A stretch of DNA of 64,000 nt from Liolophura sinensis (taxonomy: Eukaryota; Mollusca; Polyplacophora; Chitonida; Chitonidae): the NCBI RefSeq assembly GCF_032854445.1, contig NW_027018176.1:1-64000 (forward strand). The letters run 5' to 3'. Below are positions 60,932 to 64,000 of this stretch, piece after piece. Made by a program: the position numbers and the translations under genes. Each line of letters begins with the position of its first letter. Position 1 is the first letter of the stretch. The notes below the pieces were generated by a model. That model was not told the DNA's origin. It saw only the letters and a list, made by a program, of their open reading frames with translations, and did not search any database.

Positions 60932-62545
60932 CTTGTGTTTTTTATGTACAAATGGTGTGGTTTTTCTACACGTAGATAAAGACATTGAGATTGTCTTGCA
61001 CTTAGAAGTAAGACAATTGCAGGGTTAGTTAAATGGGCTTGGCCCAAAGATTTCAGGTCTTCTGGGCTACGAAGGGCACATAACTTATAGTCAAAAGTTG
61101 AATATAGTAATGACCAGTCGCGATTGTACAGAGTACAGTGTAGCCGGTTTCAATTAACAAAAAGACCAGGCAAAATGCAAAAGTGGAAAAAATGTTCCAG
61201 TGCTACTGGTAAGAGGCTAATCCGACGTATTTTGTGACGAGAAATCGAATGGTGCAATCCGCGTTGCTCTCCGACCAATACTTTTGGCTCTAGTGACAAA
61301 TGAATGATCATTTATGTCATAATCACGTGCCCAGCAACGGCTCTTACTCCATGGAAACCAGGGAAATTTGCAATTTTCCAACAGCTGCCGATGCCTGGCT
61401 TAATTTCGCATCTTTTGGCACCTTACTGAAGTGGGTCAGTGTTTAGTTGTACTTTTTACAGCAGACTGTATCAAGTACCTTGTGTTTTTTATGTACAAAT
61501 GGTGTGGTTTTTCTACACGTAGATAAAGACATTGAGATTGTCTTGGACTTAGAAGTAAGACAATTGCTTGGTGAGTTAAATGGGCTTAGCCCAAAGATTT
61601 GACGTCTTCTGGGCTACCGAAGGGCACATAACTTATAGTCAAAAGTTGAATATAGTAATGACCAGTCGCGATTGTACAGAGTACAGTGTAGCCGGTTTCA
61701 ATTAACAAAAAGACCAGGCAAAAATGCAAAAGTGGAAAAAATGTTCCAGTGCTACTAGTAAGAGGCTAATCCGACGTATTTTGTGACGAGAAATCGAATG
61801 GTGCAAACCGCGTTGCTCTCCGACCAATACTTTTGCCTGTAGTGACAATTGAATGATCATTGATGCCATAATCACGTGCACAGCAACGGCTCTTACTCCA
61901 TGGAAACCCTTGATATTTGCAATTTTTCAACAGCTGCCGATGCCTGGCTCAATTCCGCATCTTTTGGCACCTTACTGAAGTGGGTCAGTGTTCAGTTGTA
62001 CTTTTTACAGCAGACTGTATCAAGTACCTTGTGTTTTTCACGTACAAATGGTGTGGTTTTTCTACACGTAGATAAGACATTGAGATTGTCTTGGACTTAG
62101 AAGTAAGACAATTGCTGGGTGAGTTAAATGGGCTTGGCCCAAAGATTTCAGGTCTTCTGGGCTACCGAAGGGCACATAACTTATAGTCAAAAGTTGAATA
62201 TAGTAATGACCAGTCGCGATTGTACAGAGGAAAGTGTAGCCGATTTCAATTAACAAAAAGACCAGGTAAAAATGCAAAAGTGGAAAAACTGTTCCAGTGC
62301 TGCTGGTAAGAGGCTAATCCGACGTATCTTGTGACGAGAATCGAATGGTGCAAACCGCGTTGCTCTCCTACCAATACTTTTGGCTGTTGTGGACAATTGA
62401 ATGATAATTTATGTCATAATCACGTGCCCAGCAACGGCTCTTACTCCATGGAAACCAGGGAAATTTGCAATTTTTCAACAGCTGCCGATGCCTGGCTCAA
62501 TTCCGCATCTTTTGGCACCTTATTCATGTGGGTCTGTGGTCAGTT

Positions 62546-62575
62546 GTACTTTATACAGCAGACTGTATCAAGTAC
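62546..62575. other. Strengthened nested inverted repeat, variant copy 2
   Basis: The same GTACTTTATACAG change as at 60,902, three units to the right, giving 6 + 6 paired bases around one mismatch. It is in a unit of the TTCATGTGGGTCTGTGG type. Confidence 0.78.
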
Positions 62576-63642
62576 CTTGTGTTTTTTATGTACAAATGGT
62601 CTGGTTTTTCTACACGTAGATAAAGACATTGAGATTGTCTTGGACTTAGAAGTAAGACAATTGCTGGGTGAGTTAAATGGGCTTAGCCCAAAGATTTCAG
62701 GTCTTCTGGGCTACAGAAGGGCACATAACTTATAGTCAAAAGTTGAATATAGTAATGACCAGTCGCGATTGTACAGAGTACAGTGTAGCCGATTTCAATT
62801 AACAAAAAGACCAGGCAAAATGCAAAAGTGGAAAACTGTTCCAGTGCTGCTGGTAAGAGGCTAATCCGACGTATTTTGTGACGAGAAATCGAATGGTGCA
62901 ATCTGCGTTGCTCTCCGACCAATACTTTTGGCTGTAGTGACAATTAAATGATCATTTATGTTATAATCACGTGCCCATCAACGGCTCTTACTCCATGGAA
63001 ACCAGGGAAATTTGCAATTTTTCAACAGCTGCCGATGCCTGGCTCAATTCCGCATCTTTTGGCACCTTATAAATGTGGGTCAGTGTTTAGTTGTACTTTT
63101 TACAGCAGACTGTATCAAGTACCTTGTGTTTTTTATGTACAAATGGTGTGGTTTTTTCTACACGTAGATAAAGACATTGAGATTGTCTTGCACTTAGAAG
63201 TAAGACAATTGCTGGGTGAGTTAAATGCGCTTAGCCCAAATATTTGACGTCTTCTGGGCTACCGAAGGGCACATAACTTATAGTCAAAAGTTGAATATAG
63301 TAATGACCAGTCGCGATTGTACAGAGTACAGTGTAGCCGATTTCAATTAACAAAAAGACCAGGCAAAAATGCAAAAGTGGAAAATCTGTTCCAGTGCTGC
63401 TAGTAAGAGGCTAATCCGACGTATTTTGTGACGAGAAATCGAATGGTGCAAACCGCGTTGCTCTCCGACCAATACTTTTGGCTGTAGTGACAATTGAATG
63501 ATCATTTATGTCATAATCACGTGCCCAGCAACGGCTCTTACTCCATGGAAACCAGGGAAATTTGCAATTTTTCAACAGCTGCCGATGCCTGGCTCAATTC
63601 CGCATCTTTTGGCACCTTATTCATGTGGGTCTGTGGTCAGTT

Positions 63643-63672
63643 GTACTTTATACAGCAGACTGTATCAAGTAC
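63643..63672. other. Strengthened nested inverted repeat, variant copy 3
   Basis: Third occurrence of the GTACTTTATACAG form, two units beyond the second. All three lie in otherwise similar units, so the change spread with unit duplication. Confidence 0.78.
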
Positions 63673-64000
63673 CTTGTGTTTTTTATGTACAAATGGTGTG
63701 GTTTTTCTACACGTAGATAAAGACATTGAGATTGTCTTGCACTTAGAAGTAAGACAATTGCTGGGTGAGTTAAAATGGGCTTGGCCCAAAGATTTCAGGT
63801 CTTCTGGGCTACCGAAGGCACATAACTTATAGTCAAAAGTTGAATATAGTAATGACCAGTCGCGATTGTACAGAGTACAGTGTAGCCGGTTTCAATTAAC
63901 AAAAAGACCAGGCAAAAATGCAAAAGTGGAAAAAATGTTCCAGTGCTACTGGTAAGAGGCTAATCCGACGTTATTTTGTGACGAGAAATCGAATGGTGCA

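Larger units (their letters stand above)
446..63523. other. CACGTG anchor map: one hexamer per unit
   Basis: Start of the anchor in each unit, read by eye: 446, 997, 1544, 2094, 2643, 3190, 3739, 4287, 4836, 5385, 5934, 6482, 7031, 7579, 8128, 8676, 9225, 9760, 10314, 10867, 11418, 11968, 12521, 13071, 13620, 14168, 14716, 15265, 15812, 16361, 16910, 17460, 18007, 18555, 19104, 19652, 20201, 20750, 21297, 21844, 22395, 22943, 23492, 24041, 24590, 25139, 25688, 26237, 26788, 27336, 27885, 28425, 28975, 29525, 30075, 30626, 31174, 31725, 32278, 32831, 33376, 33920, 34468, 35018, 35572, 36120, 36670, 37219, 37767, 38317, 38867, 39420, 39969, 40519, 41061, 41614, 42161, 42711, 43260, 43809, 44358, 44908, 45457, 46002, 46550, 47099, 47649, 48198, 48747, 49298, 49847, 50396, 50945, 51494, 52042, 52591, 53140, 53689, 54237, 54786, 55335, 55884, 56433, 56982, 57482, 58031, 58580, 59129, 59678, 60227, 60777, 61324, 61873, 62421, 62968, 63518. 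Only 38,867 and 52,042 read CACGAG. The hexamer is the palindromic core of E-box/G-box sites, but no binding protein is implied. Confidence 0.93.
1..64000. repeat. Satellite DNA array, about 549-bp unit, about 116.6 copies
   Basis: The same unit of about 549 bp repeats head-to-tail across the whole window with no inverted copies and no interrupting sequence. Anchoring on CACGTG, 115 consecutive intervals average 548.5 bp, and most are 547-551 bp. Units differ by a limited set of linked substitutions and short indels, so they are close relatives; I have not computed identities. Base composition looks moderately AT-rich (roughly 40% GC by eye). Both edges cut through a unit, so the array extends beyond the window. 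Long uninterrupted arrays of this kind are typical of eukaryotic centromeric, pericentromeric or subtelomeric heterochromatin; which of these applies cannot be read from the sequence. No family name is assigned because I do not recognise the unit. Confidence 0.98.

Noticed and set aside
1-64000. CRISPR array or bacterial repeat region
   Set aside because: The repeat is about 549 bp with no unique spacers and no adjacent genes; the layout is a eukaryotic satellite.
1-64000. Ribosomal RNA, 5S or histone tandem cluster
   Set aside because: No recognisable rRNA, 5S or histone sequence is present in the unit on either strand.
1-64000. Telomere-type repeats or microsatellites
   Set aside because: No run of short telomeric motifs or extended simple repeat was seen; only short homopolymers occur.

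Overview
The whole window is one tandem satellite array. A unit of about 549 bp repeats head-to-tail from the first base to the last, always in the same orientation. No unique sequence, gene, RNA gene or transposable element interrupts it. Using the CACGTG hexamer that occurs once per unit as an anchor, I placed 116 anchors between 446 and 63,518, with a mean spacing of 548.5 bp. That equals about 116.6 units in 64 kb. Both window ends fall inside a unit, so the array continues on each side. This is the structure of eukaryotic heterochromatic DNA (centromeric, pericentromeric, subtelomeric, or sex/B-chromosome). Nothing in the sequence identifies the species, and I do not assign one.

The units are not identical. 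They carry linked diagnostic variants, such as the four alternative sequences just before the GTCAGTG or GTCTGTG block, CAGGTC versus GACGTC, and AAGGCAAT versus AAGACAAT. These show that the array grew by repeated segmental duplication of multi-unit blocks of different sizes. From left to right I see: a 13-unit-shift match (1-1,900 with 7,140-9,040); a 2-unit duplication (5.2-7.4 kb); a 5-unit duplication (8.7-14.1 kb); a 4-unit duplication (14.8-17.65 kb); a 6-unit duplication (17.65-22.7 kb); a 12-unit duplication of about 6.59 kb (24.0-37.2 kb); two 10-unit duplications of 5,488 bp (41.6-48.9 kb and 49.4-57.2 kb); and a 2-unit duplication near the right end (58.4-60.65 kb). A three-unit cassette recurs five times between 27.8 and 57.3 kb. 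A pair of clearly diverged units sits at 44.3-45.15 kb.

Sequence quality varies. From 9.60 to 12.19 kb, and from about 27.3 to 42.5 kb, there are many private one-base insertions and deletions, mostly in homopolymers. The stretch 42.7-57.0 kb is almost perfectly regular. The noisy stretches look like unpolished or gap-filled assembly and should be checked before any copy number or higher-order structure is trusted.

There are no genes working together here. Open frames of up to 164 codons exist on both strands, but they are by-products of the repeat and none is annotated as a gene. Features that might matter biologically lie inside each unit: a nested inverted repeat able to form a hairpin or cruciform, a second stem with an apparent compensatory change, the AATGATCATT palindrome next to CACGTG, and a conserved 51-bp block with seven CpGs.
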